Of a stretch of DNA of 64,000 nt, positions 1 to 11,391 are shown in pieces. The translations under genes were made by a program, and so were the position numbers. The stretch lies in the NCBI RefSeq assembly GCF_003073045.1, contig NC_037593.1:16792725-16856724 (forward strand), read 5' to 3'. Position 1 is the first letter of the stretch; each line of letters begins with the position of its first letter. This DNA comes from Pomacea canaliculata (lineage: Eukaryota; Mollusca; Gastropoda; Architaenioglossa; Ampullariidae). Below the pieces are notes generated by a model. That model was not told the DNA's origin, did no database searches, and saw only the letters and a list, made by a program, of their open reading frames with translations.

Positions 1-309
1 AGAAACATCGTAAATCTCATTATTACTTTTGCTGTATTTAGCAAACAGAGATCTTGCTCTGTATCAACGATAACATTAGCGGATTTTCTGTGGTTCTTCT
101 TCTCCTTTTCTTTTTCTTTTTTTTTATTTATACGCATATTATACTTAATTACTCCACATAAAAGTGTCAAATTTTCAGGTGAAAAAATACTTACTGACAT
201 ACGTGCGGGTTGTCTTAACGACTCCTACGTTCTGTAAGAAAAATAACGCATTCATCATCATATTCGCAACTTGTTTACTCATACTGAAGCATAATCATAA
301 TCATAATCA

Positions 310-418
310 AAATCAGTTTATCAAGCCATCATCATCATCATTATCATCATCTATCCATCCATCCATCCATACATACATCATCCATCATCCATCCATCATC
401 CATCATCATCATCATCAC
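310..418. repeat. CATC/ATC-rich simple repeat
   Basis: Irregular runs of CATC and ATC units. The His-rich reading frame across it is a product of the repeat and not a gene. Confidence 0.85.
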
Positions 419-500
419 TGCGCAGCGACTAACCATCGCTTCCTAACTCACTCAGAAGCACAACTCCGACAACACACAACACGTTAGATTATTTGCTTAC

Positions 501-1048
501 TGTGACAGTGACCACCGCAAGCCAGTGTAGATAGTAGCCAGAAGGCGCCGGACATGGTCTCGGAGCATCAGGGTCCACCATGAGGAGAACAAAGAACTTT
601 CCCTTCAAACCACAAAACATCCATTTTTAAGCATTCGGCTCGCAGACAGAATATCTAGACACATTCGCACGCTTTTTTGTTAAATAGATCATATCCTTCC
701 ACCCGTCATACATACCTCAATAAATATCCAAAAATCCAAGTACGAAAGAAAATGTTTCAGAAAAATAACCTAATAAAAGTACAAATCTAGGACAGAACGA
801 AAGGTCGTGGATGATATACACACAGCAGTCTTCCTACATACCGAGTGAGCTAGCGGACTGTGACATTCGATGGTTGGTGCTGACGCCACAGACGAAGTCG
901 GAATCTGATTACAGAAAGCCTCCACGTCCTCGAAGCTGACGTCTAGGTTGCAGCCGACGTCAGGTCTACGGTTCGGGCAATTGTCGTCTGCACCAAAGGC
1001 TGACTTGAAGGCGACAAAGGCCGTCAGTAGTAGGACAGGGTGTCTCGT
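501..1048 (-). CDS. Secreted phosphatidylethanolamine-binding protein (PEBP family), partial
   Basis: Two minus-strand exons lack their own ATG. The upstream exon is 1048-842 (acceptor ttcag, donor gtatgt, 69 codons, phase 0 at both ends). It encodes a hydrophobic stretch RHPVLLLTAFVAF like a signal-peptide core, then a Cys-containing segment (CPNRRPDVGC, later AFCNQIP and ECHSPLAHS). The next exon is 602-501 (34 codons, donor gtaagc) and encodes GKFFVLLMVDPDAPRPCP followed by YYLHWLAV. DPDAP followed by LHWL is the PEBP ligand-site signature. PEBP proteins bind phospholipid-like anions and some regulate kinases or proteases; the leader points to a secreted form. The start exon (above 1048) and the C-terminal exons (below 501, probably outside the window) were not found. 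Family call is firm; exon ends are predicted by eye. Confidence 0.72.
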
Positions 1049-1663
1049 CTGAACACACAGGTTAGTGCATTTTCACAGTTTTTGTCAAGAGTTTAAAAAA
1101 ATAAAAAAAAAAAAAAAAACTGGACAATTTCTACATCTGTTTAAACTTCGTTAAGTTTTAACGGACACGTTCATTGTCATTAAAAAACTTACCCGGACTA
1201 ATACCCAATTTTGAGGTGGTCAATCTGCTTAAAAGCACTTAAATAAATAGTAAACCATATAAGAAAAATAAGCTTCAACTAATTGTTGATGCCATAACAA
1301 ACGTGAGGGAAGTACATGAAGAGTGAAAACTGAGGAGTGAGCGCTTGAGATATAGTTTATAAAATATCATTTCATGTAGTTACTTGCCATTAGGACAGAA
1401 TTTGTTCGTCAAACCGCTGAAATGAATGTCGTCTGCGTTTTAAAAAAACAGTCGTCTTTACTAAATGCGAGGCACGACAGTACGTATACGTCAAGCGTGA
1501 CGTAAAAATCTACCTGACATAGTTTCTCCTGCTTGCAAAGAATGACGTAATCCATAACGTCATTAGTTTGAGAGACGCACACACACATGATGTCAGTGTC
1601 ACGCATGCGCAAAAGACAGTGTCCCAATAAGCTATTCAAAATGGCAGAAGTGCGTCAAAAGTA
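1049..1663. other. Noncoding sequence upstream of the PEBP exons
   Basis: Probably intron and 5' flank of the PEBP gene. It contains an A-run near 1095-1118. No convincing start exon was identified. Confidence 0.4.
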
Positions 1664-2451
1664 CAGTGGAACCTCGATTGTCTAGCTTGGTGACATGCAC
1701 CTGTCGTCCAGATAATATAAAAAAAAAAATCACGGATAATTGATAATGTTTCTTAAGTCGTAAATGCTGCTACAGTTATTGCGCAGTCCTTTCGAGGTGT
1801 TGTTTAAAGAGGTTTCTTGAAAAAAAAAATCCGACAGGAGACGTAGCCTTGTGTTCTTATTCTATGTGCCAATAGTTTTGTCTGCGTGGCGTCCATCCAC
1901 GTCTTCGGCCTTGCTATTGCGGTTTATCTGGCGGTCACCTGCATCCTGCTGAACGAGTAGCTGTAGGTTGTAGCTCGTGTGTGTCCGGTGATGTTACACA
2001 ATCTTTTCCAAGAAAAGCGTTGAGACAAATGCCGAGACTGGTTGACGAAAAGGGAAGGAGAATGTTCTACACGGATGCAAGTCTAATGGGCGCCCCTTGG
2101 CTTGTGTGTTACTTGATGGATTTACAACCGGTTACAGAATTTAAACCTTTAATCCTTCAATCCTTTTGCCTTTTGTCAACAAATTCTCGGAAACCATCGT
2201 CTAACAAAATCCAAGCTATGACATACAAGTAGATTGCTGTCGCCCGAATTCTTGGCGGCTTTGTCGATTAGTACCAAAGACATGCACACAATTTTTTTTT
2301 TCCATTTGCTGAAAATCCCGTTGAATCATGGCACTGTAGAGCAGCGGGCTTTTGTGTTGTTTTGGGTTTTTGTTTTTGGAAGAGAAAAGGGGCAATCCCA
2401 GATAACCCAATGCACGGTTTAGCTGAAGTCTGGATAACTGAGGTTCCACTA
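1664..2451. mobile_element. Pogo/Tigger-like DNA transposon relic (TA target site)
   Basis: The left end begins cagtggaacctcgattg after a TA. The right end, gaggttccacta before TA, is its inverted complement (reverse complement tagtggaacctcag). The 13-bp tip CAGTGGAACCTCG is shared with the element at 3214-4105. TA duplication and this tip are typical of the Tc1/mariner/pogo superfamily. No transposase frame survives in the 788 bp; the open frames inside look random. Confidence 0.7.
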
Positions 2452-3213
2452 TAAATAAACAACGATGACGTAGGTGAGGCTTCATCAATCAACCAACCAA
2501 ACACCAAATCCTCTTCTATCAAATTCACGCGTCTGATCTTTGTTTTGTTGTTGTGCAGGTAGACTGAACAATTATACGAGATTATATGAGTCAGTTGTGT
2601 TGAACAGCAAGATTTATCTTCTCAGCAATACGTAACCATAATTGAATTAACACCCAAAACCTTTCACAAAGACTGCCGTGACCTTTAACTATGGTAATAA
2701 ACATGTAATAAACAAATCCCTTGGACATTATCGTCGTGGTTTGGATAGTTTACCTTTGCGTCAACTGCATTTTGTACGACATATGTAGCAACATGAATTA
2801 TTGACCAACACACAGACAGTAAGAGTACACTGTACCTCTCAGCCTCCACTCGATCAGTGTTATAGGGTTGTATTTTATTTTTTGTTTGCTTTGCTCTGTA
2901 TTTATACTACCATAAAGTATATCTTGAAACTCGTCAAAGGACACACACACACAACCACGCAACCTTTATCCTTTCTTCTTGTGAAAACCTTATTGCACTT
3001 GTTCACATTCTGCGTCATATTTTGCAGATAATCTGCACAGCTGCATATTGTTTACTGTTCTACCCGTTTAATGACAGAACATCTGCTGAATACTGATAGT
3101 CGTTTCAAGAGACAGAGGCAGACACTTGCGGAAGTCTGCGGTGCTCGGTTGCAGAAGGATCTCGTCCATATTTATCATGGAAAAGTAGAGGTGCGTAATA
3201 TGTATGGAAAGTA
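2452..3213. other. Intergenic sequence between two MITE-like elements
   Basis: AT-rich with a short CA repeat near 2940. No splice-consistent exon or RNA gene was seen. Confidence 0.4.
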
Positions 3214-4105
3214 CAGTGGAACCTCGGTTAACGAACTTAATCCGTTCTGGAAAGCTGTTCGTTAACCGAAATGTTCGTTATCCGAAACAATTTTTTCCAT
3301 AAGAAATAAAGGAAACAGATTTAATTGGTTCCCAGCCCCTGTTGACTCGCTATTTGAAAGTTACAGGCTATATATATAGATAGGTATTTGTTTTAATGAG
3401 AACAGTTATAATGCAATATAAATGGAGTTAAATAAACATAAAAACATTAACGAAAGCATTTAAACAGAAAACTTGTCGTTTTGACGACGTGGTTGGAAAC
3501 AGGTGTGGGGAGGAAGGGGTGGAATTACTGCTTTGAATTCCCTCTCCATGAGCACACGTGACATTATAAAATCGGGGAGACTTCCCTTTTCTGTAGCTTT
3601 GAGGTTGAAGAAAAAAACTTGTCCAGTGTCTGTTCCTTCTGTCTTTTTTATAAAACTCTTCGGTAAAAAGACATCACACATCCGACAGACGCATGCCACC
3701 TTCATACTTTGAAATCATTTCCTTTTTCAATTCATTTGTTGGCCGCTTCCTTGTCATTACCTCACTACTATTAATTGCTCTTAATCTTTTTTGGAGCCAT
3801 GATTGAGGATTATCTTATTAAAATAAAGCACAAAAATCACTAAATAAGAAGGATGCGCATAGATAAGGAACGACCGATCGTAACTGTGTCTCGAGCGCGA
3901 ATGATTACATGCTGGTCGGTCGCGTGTGGTTCACGTGGCTGTTCGTTATCCGAAATTTTGTTCGCTATCGGAGACAAATTTTTAACGAAATTTTTGTTCG
4001 TTATCCGAAATTTTGTTCGCTATCCGAGACAAATTTTTAGCGAAATTTTTGTTCGTTAACCGAAAAATTCGCTATCCGAGGTGTTCGCTAACCGAGGTTC
4101 CACTG
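3214..4105. mobile_element. Pogo/Tigger-like nonautonomous element with internal subterminal repeats
   Basis: Flanked by TA on both sides (3212-3213, 4106-4107). The left tip cagtggaacctcggttaacg is matched in inverted form by cgctaaccgaggttccactg at the right. Between about 3935 and 4095 the right half carries several repeats of ttcgttatccgaaattttg alternating with ttcgctatccgag, and the left end has similar units near 3260-3290. Such repeated subterminal motifs can be transposase-binding sites. At 892 bp it lacks a transposase gene. Confidence 0.8.
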
Positions 4106-5060
4106 TACAGGCAGCCATGATGTAGTAGAAGCTATATTTAGCACATTGCCGGTCGTATCGAAAGCTGATATATTGTTGTTGTTTTTATTTCCTGAGTCAG
4201 TCTGCACAGGTCTATATTTAGTAAACAGAGAACACACACAGAACCTCACGCACATGAGAGCTGGCGAGCGGAAGAGAGAGAGATGGAATAATCATATCAA
4301 CTGATGCACTCACCATCATCCTTGTCGGCAAAATTTATCCATTAATCATTGTAATGAGCTGGAAATGCCCGAGTGGAATGGCGGGGAATCCGTGAAAGAG
4401 CGCAAGACGAGAAGAAGGTGGCTACACCAACCTCTCACCCATCGACCACGCAACGAGGTCAGGGTCACGTGCAGCCTACGTCACGAGATGCGCGTGAAGC
4501 TGGTGCACGGAGGTGTGGCTCGTCACGTGCGCTGCATCCAGCGAACTCAGATCTCTTGTGTATGACTGTGCACGTGTGTGCTGGTGTGGAACGACTGTGC
4601 AAGTGTATGCTTGTGTGAACATCCGTGTGTGAGCGTGCGTGCGTGCGTGCGTGGTTGCAGACACACTTCTATCCTACCGTTGCATGTATACTCCGAGAAT
4701 TCGCTCACCAAGAAATTTATTTCTTTATTAATTTTTATCGACCATCGGTGTTTTCGTGGCGTGGAAAGCCATTATCCAGGTCCGATAAAAGTCGTAGTAT
4801 TTAGGACGCAGCTGTTGCCCTTGTACCATCCATAACCTAACGTTTGCATAGTTTTTGACAGATCACTCGATCCAATCAACACGTGAGCAAACTCAACGTT
4901 ATGATACATTTCTTGATCCCATGTAAATGACAGGGAATTACGACACCATCATAACTAGGTACCACGGGGAAATACCTAGAAAACAGTAACTTGGTCATTG
5001 CGTAAGTCAGAGCGAGTGAGAATTCTGTTCTGAATTTCAGTATGAAGTCACCAGCATGTA

Positions 5061-5105
<45 letters not shown>

Positions 5106-8100
5106 GCTGTTTAGTACACAATTTTGTGAAAGACCATTTAATATACTTGCGACACTAAACTCTCACACACACCCATGCACGACACAGCAAATAAACACAC
5201 ACCCACCCAACACATAAAACGCAACAAAGCAGAAACGTTTTTGTAGGTCGTCGGGGATTGATTTCACTTAAAGCATGTTTGAAGAAGAGGACCACCTGCC
5301 CAGTCAAGAAGCTAAATTTCACAAATGACGATCAGTTGACATGAACCAGTCGCGAACTCAGTCAAAAGCAGCGCCAAAAAATATTGCCATCAGTTTGCAA
5401 AAAACTTTCAATTTTTTTTTTCATAAAATGTTAGTCTTCTGGTAAACACGCACGAAACGAAAACACATTCTTAGGTTTCAACTGGCATAAACTCAAACGA
5501 CTTTCGTTTTGAATTAATTGAAATTTAACACATTTAAATGTGAAATACAATTTTACTTAAGACCAATTTTGCAATTAAATTGTAAATGGTTAGGTAGGGC
5601 AAGAAAGTGCTCCAAATGTCGTCAATGTATATATCTCCTAAGAGAGGTAAGTGCTTCAATCAGCTTCGCATAAACAATAAAGGCATACTAATAAACTAAT
5701 AAACTAATAAACGCGAAATCTGCATGAACAAGCCGATTGTCATTGAGCAAGTTCTTAATTGGACGAAGTTGCAAGAATAAAACAAGCTCAGCAAGAGCAA
5801 ATTTTGAGGGGTAAATTATTTCATTTTTTTGCTCTTCCTTTCGACTGACTGCGTTGCACTTTAAGGAGGCCATCTTTGACTTCACTTTGCGCTTCGATAA
5901 CTCTCTATGAGGAATAATAATAATAGAGCACTTTTAAAGTGCATTTTCCTGCCATCAGCAAGTTTAATGTGCTGTGACATAAGCGACCGGCTTTACAATA
6001 TTTCTCTCTCTCTCTCACACACACACACGCACACACAAGTGCTTTCACAGAAGCGCCCCCACGCACACAAGGCGTGTATGGAAAAAAGTAGGAATCCATG
6101 AAAAGCTGGGTCGTAAGGTCAGATTTGAAAGTATCAAGAATTCTTTAGAAACATAAAGTCGTAGCCATTTAATAAAAACCACTTTAACGGAAGTGCGAAA
6201 TCTTTTTGATTAACGTAAAATGAAGAAGTCGGTGAACTTTTCTTGACCACTGGAGAAAAAAGTTTCATCACTTAAATCTGAAGCCACGAAGTTCTGGTAA
6301 CCACGGGGAAATTAAAGGGTAAGACGGAGAATCAAATGGTTAATTATGGCTAAACACTGTTAGTGAGAGCTCACCAGAGTCATTTTAACTTTTGTTTGCT
6401 ATCAGCTATGCAGATGACTTGGCTAAACTCTGTCTCACCTTTCGTTTGACGATTGAGTTTTAAGGGTACGGTTCATGTAAAAAAAATCGTCCTAAATGTG
6501 TGTGTGCAGAAAAATGTAACTATCGCATAAAACTGCCAGCCCTGAAGGATGAGTTATCAAGTTTAGGAGAGGCTAACAATATAAAATTCTGGAAATTAAA
6601 AAAACATGGCGATTAACTAATCTTTATAATTGCTAGCTGCAGTAGCATTGTTTTAACGTCTTTTTTACAACATCGTAACTGGAGAAATCTGAAACTTTTA
6701 TTGTATAACTTTAAACTCATTTTTTTTCAAACCGTGAAGTTGGAAACAAAAAAACGAGATCACTTCTAGTGCGTAACCCGATTTTGCAGGTGCATGAGTT
6801 GTACTTAAAATTCATGTTGACGTCCATTCAAGTACACAACAAATGCATCTATTCTTCGTCACTTTAAATAGATATAAAACTGTATCTTTTCTTGATTTCA
6901 TGCGATGTTAGCTTTTTCCGGGCGTTGTGGAAGGGCAGGGTAAAGGTTGTGGGAAAATATAAAATTACAAGTGCTCTCTCTCTCTTCCTTCTTGGGTGAG
7001 AAAGGTTCACAACACGGAGAGGACGTAAATTTTGGGACATGCTGGAACATTGCAAAACTTCTTTAAATTATTTGCAATCTACAGCATATACTTATCCAGT
7101 TTCGAGCATCCCAGTGGATAAGCTCCAGTTATGTGCAAAAATAGAATTGTTTGGCCAGGTTTTAATAAACATTCTACAGAATAAGGCCGACATAGTGATC
7201 CGGCGAGTCAGGGGACTGGAGCCATGAAGCCATGTGTTTCGCTGTCTCCATCTCTCGCTCATTTCTCTCTCAAGAAGCATGGCAGCGTGCCATGATCACG
7301 CAGAAAGCACTTTCCATAATCAGTAAAATTGATGTTTTCGTGAAGAAGTTAATTACCCAAACAATGTCAGAAACACAGCTGCGTTTTCTCTCTTCCCCAA
7401 CGGATCAAACTCTGTCTCTCTCAATCAAAATTTGGTCAGAACCCCTGGATGATTAAAGCATGTTGTATATTCTTTTTATCTCTATCTCTTCATCAGGGAG
7501 GAAAATGTCTTGTACATCTCGTTCTCTGGGAAGGAGTTCAAAGAAAAGTCGGAGGTTACCAAGAGTCAGAGGTCAAGTTCTCAGTGACACGGCTGCTGCT
7601 GTCAAGGCGTTGCAAAGAATAATTCATTTGTTTGGTGTGAATCCATGTCCTGAGGTTTTCAAGTCCATACACAAGGCTATTGTGTTTTACAACAGAACTT
7701 AGCCACTACCTACATCATAATGACATGTCGGCAAGTTTTATATCAGACTCTGCAGTCAGTAACTTGTCTTTCATATCCATCTGTTTCCTAGCTTTTGCAA
7801 GTTACACCCCATCTTCCTTCAGGGCCATACACAAACAACAAAACTGATACAGGAAATTTGTCATTGTCCATCGCGAAATTTTATTGTATAAATCGTTCGT
7901 TTGCGTGCTTGAGAGAGAAATGCTACATCCGTTGTCATTAGACAGTTAAATCTTAACTTCAGAGCATATCTTCACTCTCGATAACGAATACTCTTCTAAG
8001 CTTCAAATCAATCTTGCTGATAGCAGTTTGAAATGTAGGCCAACCGATTCAAACACACCCTTCACCGTGTAAGGGTTTGAAGACGGTCAAAAACGCCATC

Positions 8101-8402
8101 TAATTTCTCGTCCGTCGCCCATGCCCACATGAGATCATAATTATAGGTAGGCACACATATTTTTAAAATAATAAACACATATTAACGATTAACGATTGCG
8201 CAGTCATAACGATAATTAGCACTGACAGCAAAAGACTGAGAAATATCGTGTAAGTGTCCAGCAAAAAGAACTCCACTTCGCAGAACCACAGTCAGTCTTA
8301 AGGTAACCGAGTAGGTACATGACGGTCAAAATAATAAGAATAATAATAATACTCACACACAACATACAACATCCAAAAAAATCTCTTAAAATGTTATCTC
8401 CC
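4106..8402. other. Intergenic sequence, one weak exon candidate
   Basis: No recognised gene. Contains the TAA microsatellite and a TCTC/CACA tract at 6002-6040. Around 7232-7702 on the plus strand two open stretches are separated by a very good acceptor (pyrimidine-rich tract ending at cttcatcag, about 7497). They could be exons of an unknown gene, but all frames after the acceptor are partly open and no family was recognised. Confidence 0.3.
5064..5103. repeat. (TAA)n microsatellite
   Basis: About 40 bp of uninterrupted ATA/TAA units. Confidence 0.95.
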
Positions 8403-8468
8403 CTGATGCATTCTTGCCGTTGTTTTTAGAGTTGATGAACTCTAATAACAACAGCAAGTGTCCATCAG
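8403..8468. other. 66-bp imperfect hairpin (possible small-RNA precursor or short palindrome)
   Basis: Left arm 8403-8433 and right arm 8438-8468 pair over 31 positions with four mismatches and one G-U, around a 4-nt loop (gatg). The inner pairs are ttagagtt with aactctaa. It could be a microRNA-like precursor or the core of a tiny foldback element. No known microRNA was recognised. Confidence 0.4.
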
Positions 8469-9349
8469 GTACTGACTGGCCAAAACTTCAGATCTTGACT
8501 AAAGATGGATCAGAGTTTACGCTTGTCCGTTCCGGCATTGAGTTTTGTTTCTAAGTCATCCATAAGTTTACAGTATGTAAGCGTAGTTCACCTACTTCAG
8601 TTACGAAAAACTGTTTAATGTCGCTCGCCACCTTCTCATCAATTAATCGATCTAGAACAGAAGTAAATGGCTGTCAGCAGCGTCGTCGTTTGACGATAGA
8701 GCACACTGCGGGCGCCCACGGCATTTCCTCGTCACTAATACTTGCTTCCTTCTTTGCATGATGTCCCAGTGGTACCACACTATCACACGTTCTCAGTCTT
8801 TGATTAACTGTAATCTCTCTCAGGTTCTGTGACAAGAAGATTAACATATGTTGACATACACAGCAGAATGGGCGAGGAGACCCCACACACACACATACAC
8901 GCACACACACCTTTCTTAAGGTCGTCTCTGAGACAATCTGGTTTATTCATGCGCAAGAAAGATCCTCTTTAGCAAAAGCTTGTAGGTAAAAAATTGCATT
9001 TTTTTTTCTTCGTGAATTCTAAATACGTGGTGTTCGCCAAAAACACATCATCGTTGAAAGGTCTCTTTGTCCATGTTCATTTTCCTGAATCGTTTTGCCG
9101 CACCCACGTTGCTGTCTAGAGCAGAATTTTTGTTCAATGTTCAAACCACGAAATCAGTCTAAGGTTACTCCAATGTTTTCGTTCTTTGGTATATACGGAC
9201 TAGTACCTCAACGAGAAATAACACACTCAGTATTCAGAATGACATTGATGAGTGTGGTTATCAGTACAAGCCAATAGCTTGCAGGCCGTTGTAAGTACGG
9301 CAATGGTTTATCTTTAACACACACACACACACGAAGCGCTTCACGATCA
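8469..9349. other. Noncoding sequence 3' of the GPCR
   Basis: Contains short CA/TG tracts near 8885-8910 and 9319-9333. Probably the 3' UTR and flank of the minus-strand receptor gene; nothing else was seen. Confidence 0.4.
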
Positions 9350-10468
9350 TCACGTGCGATAAGACTGCTGCGCCGGATTGCTGCGGCTGAAGCAGCCGAA
9401 GGTCCTTTTGACGATGACCTTACAGTGGTCCTTGAACTCCTTGTTCATGAAGCTGTAGACAAATACGTTGGCCACGGAGTTGACAAAGTAGGAGCGCAGG
9501 AAGATGTTGTAGGCCACGAGGCCGCTGGTGGACAGGCCGCTGTCGAAGTGCTGGATTGTGGTTCGTATCATGATCAAGCTCAGGTGCGGCAGGTAGGATA
9601 GGATGAAGACGAGTGTGACAGCCAGTGCCACGACAGTCATCTTCTGGGCCCTCAGCGACCTGCGGATGCGGGTGTACACTTCCGCCTGGGAGGAACTGCG
9701 GTCGCGGCCGCGATCGTCATCTGCCTCATCGGGCAGGTTGTCGTCTGGCGGCAAGTCACTGTCCCGGTCCCCGGTGGTGGGTGAGGAGGAGAGGGGGGCC
9801 ATGGAGAAGGAGTGGCGTGCCAGGTACTGGCGGTGGCGACGCGTCTCGCACCAGATCCGCCCGTACATGACAACGAGGGAGGTGGCGTAGGAGACGAAAG
9901 CCACCCCGAAGATCATCTCGTACAGGAGCGGGTACAGGCGGCCTTGGTACTTGTCCTGAACGGAGCAGTCGAAACCGCTCACGCCATTGATCCTGGTGTC
10001 AATACTGCGCCGGCCATAGATGCTGAGTGCCGGCAGCGCGAACACGAGGGCTATCACTAGGGCGATGGCCACACCCACCTTGGCGTGCTGCATATGCAGC
10101 TGCACGTGCAGGGGCTTGCACACGCGGCGATAACGGTCCACGGCGATGACCAAAAGAACGCTGACAGAGGCTACCGGGGGCACTGTCAGACAGAAGCGCA
10201 TGATCTTGCAGGCCACCACGTTCTCGTAGGCATAGTACAGGCAGATGTCGGCAATTTCTGACGGGATGCCCACGGTGCAGCTGATGAGGTCTAAGATGCC
10301 CAGCCAGGCGAAGAGGTAGTTCTGGTTGGTCACTTTCATGCGCCACACGAAGATGTAGACGACCAGCGCGTTCCCGACCGTGCCGATCACCATCAAGCTG
10401 CCGAGGACGACGAGGACCGGAAGGATACGCAGCGCCATCTCGTGGCTGAGCTGCAGGAGCAGGGTCAT
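9350..10468 (-). CDS. Rhodopsin-family (class A) G protein-coupled receptor, orphan
   Basis: A 372-residue single-exon frame with seven hydrophobic segments in the order expected of a plasma-membrane GPCR. Visible landmarks: GN at residues 32-33 (TM1), D60 in TM2, Cys87 and Cys168 for the extracellular disulfide, and DRY at 111-113 ending TM3. The third loop is long, with acidic and Ser-rich residues about 225-262. The C tail has a Cys at 359 that may be palmitoylated. Two hallmarks are altered: TM6 has SYLP (291-294) instead of CWxP, and TM7 has NVFVY (334-338) instead of NPxxY. The ATG used gives almost no extracellular tail. The frame stays open upstream to about 10535 and adds NIS and NMT glycosylation sequons after a possible acceptor (gttcag), so the true start may lie in an upstream exon. 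It looks like an invertebrate peptide-receptor-type GPCR; the ligand cannot be inferred. Confidence 0.88.
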   Translation of the reverse strand: MTLLLQLSHEMALRILPVLVVLGSLMVIGTVGNALVVYIFVWRMKVTNQNYLFAWLGILDLISCTVGIPSEIADICLYYAYENVVACKIMRFCLTVPPVASVSVLLVIAVDRYRRVCKPLHVQLHMQHAKVGVAIALVIALVFALPALSIYGRRSIDTRINGVSGFDCSVQDKYQGRLYPLLYEMIFGVAFVSYATSLVVMYGRIWCETRRHRQYLARHSFSMAPLSSSPTTGDRDSDLPPDDNLPDEADDDRGRDRSSSQAEVYTRIRRSLRAQKMTVVALAVTLVFILSYLPHLSLIMIRTTIQHFDSGLSTSGLVAYNIFLRSYFVNSVANVFVYSFMNKEFKDHCKVIVKRTFGCFSRSNPAQQSYRT

Positions 10469-10535
10469 GTTGTGAGGGAGGGAGATGTTGCCTGGAGGCG
10501 AAGTAGACCCCTCCCAGTTCTCGGCTGAACATTGT

Positions 10536-11391
10536 TATGGTGGTCGTCGCCCTAACGCAGTAGAAAACTTTCTGTCTGGCAGCAACTCCACTATTCAGTG
10601 ATCACGTCTCCCATCACTGTACCTCTTGGACTGGCAGCTTTCTGTCACGATCACATCGGCCATTTCCAGTCTAGTCCTCTAGGACCGGAAACTGAAAAGA
10701 GGAAGAACCCTGATTTAAAATTATACGCTTTAACAAAGTACTTATTTACCAATTGAACTACACTACTCAGTTAAATAATAATCCTGCCTTATGCACATTT
10801 TCACTGAATGCAACAACTTTCACTGAATGCCCGGCGAACAAATCGCACTAAAAACTATAATTAGGAGGTAGAAGTGCTTTCAAATGTAAGAGAAGGCTAT
10901 TCAAATTTGAAAAGATTCTGGCCGTTCTGTAAAACTGTCATCATTATATATCTGTCTTTAAAAGATAAATTAGGGCGCCAAGTGTTATTCTAATGATTAT
11001 TGGAAGTGTGCCCAAAAATGGAGTGAACATCTCACTTCCGTTTTCGCTAGATGCAAACCAGCAGGCACCATGCACTGAAGTAGGTCAGACATGTGACTTC
11101 ATGTGCACCGAAACATCCCAGATTTCTCTTCCATTTGACAAAAGAATCCCCAAACCACGAATTTCGTGTTCGTGTTGTTGACCTTTCTTGTGTTGTGCAT
11201 GATGATGTTGATCACGTGTTCGTCTCAAGAAGACAAAGAGAGGGTTGGCGGGGAGCTTTCACCTGGATATGGGGTTATAGAATCGAACTGAGCTTTATGC
11301 AGTCAATAAAAAAATAGTGCATCGTTTGTATGCCTATAACCGAACGTAAACATAATTAACCTGTACAAGGCGGATGTGGATGTGGCTACAG
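10536..11391. other. 5' flank of the GPCR gene
   Basis: Noncoding by inspection. It may hold an upstream noncoding or start exon of the receptor, but no site could be fixed. Confidence 0.3.

Noticed and set aside
164..487. 107-residue plus-strand frame with a His-rich end
   Set aside because: Composed of CATC/ATC simple repeat; no splice or family support.
7232..7702. Plus-strand frames around a strong splice acceptor
   Set aside because: More than one frame after the acceptor looks plausible, none extends to a partner exon, and no family was recognised; noted only in the intergenic entry.
9603..10532. Several long frames overlapping the GPCR on both strands
   Set aside because: Shadow frames of the GC-rich receptor exon; their composition is implausible and they lack domain features.
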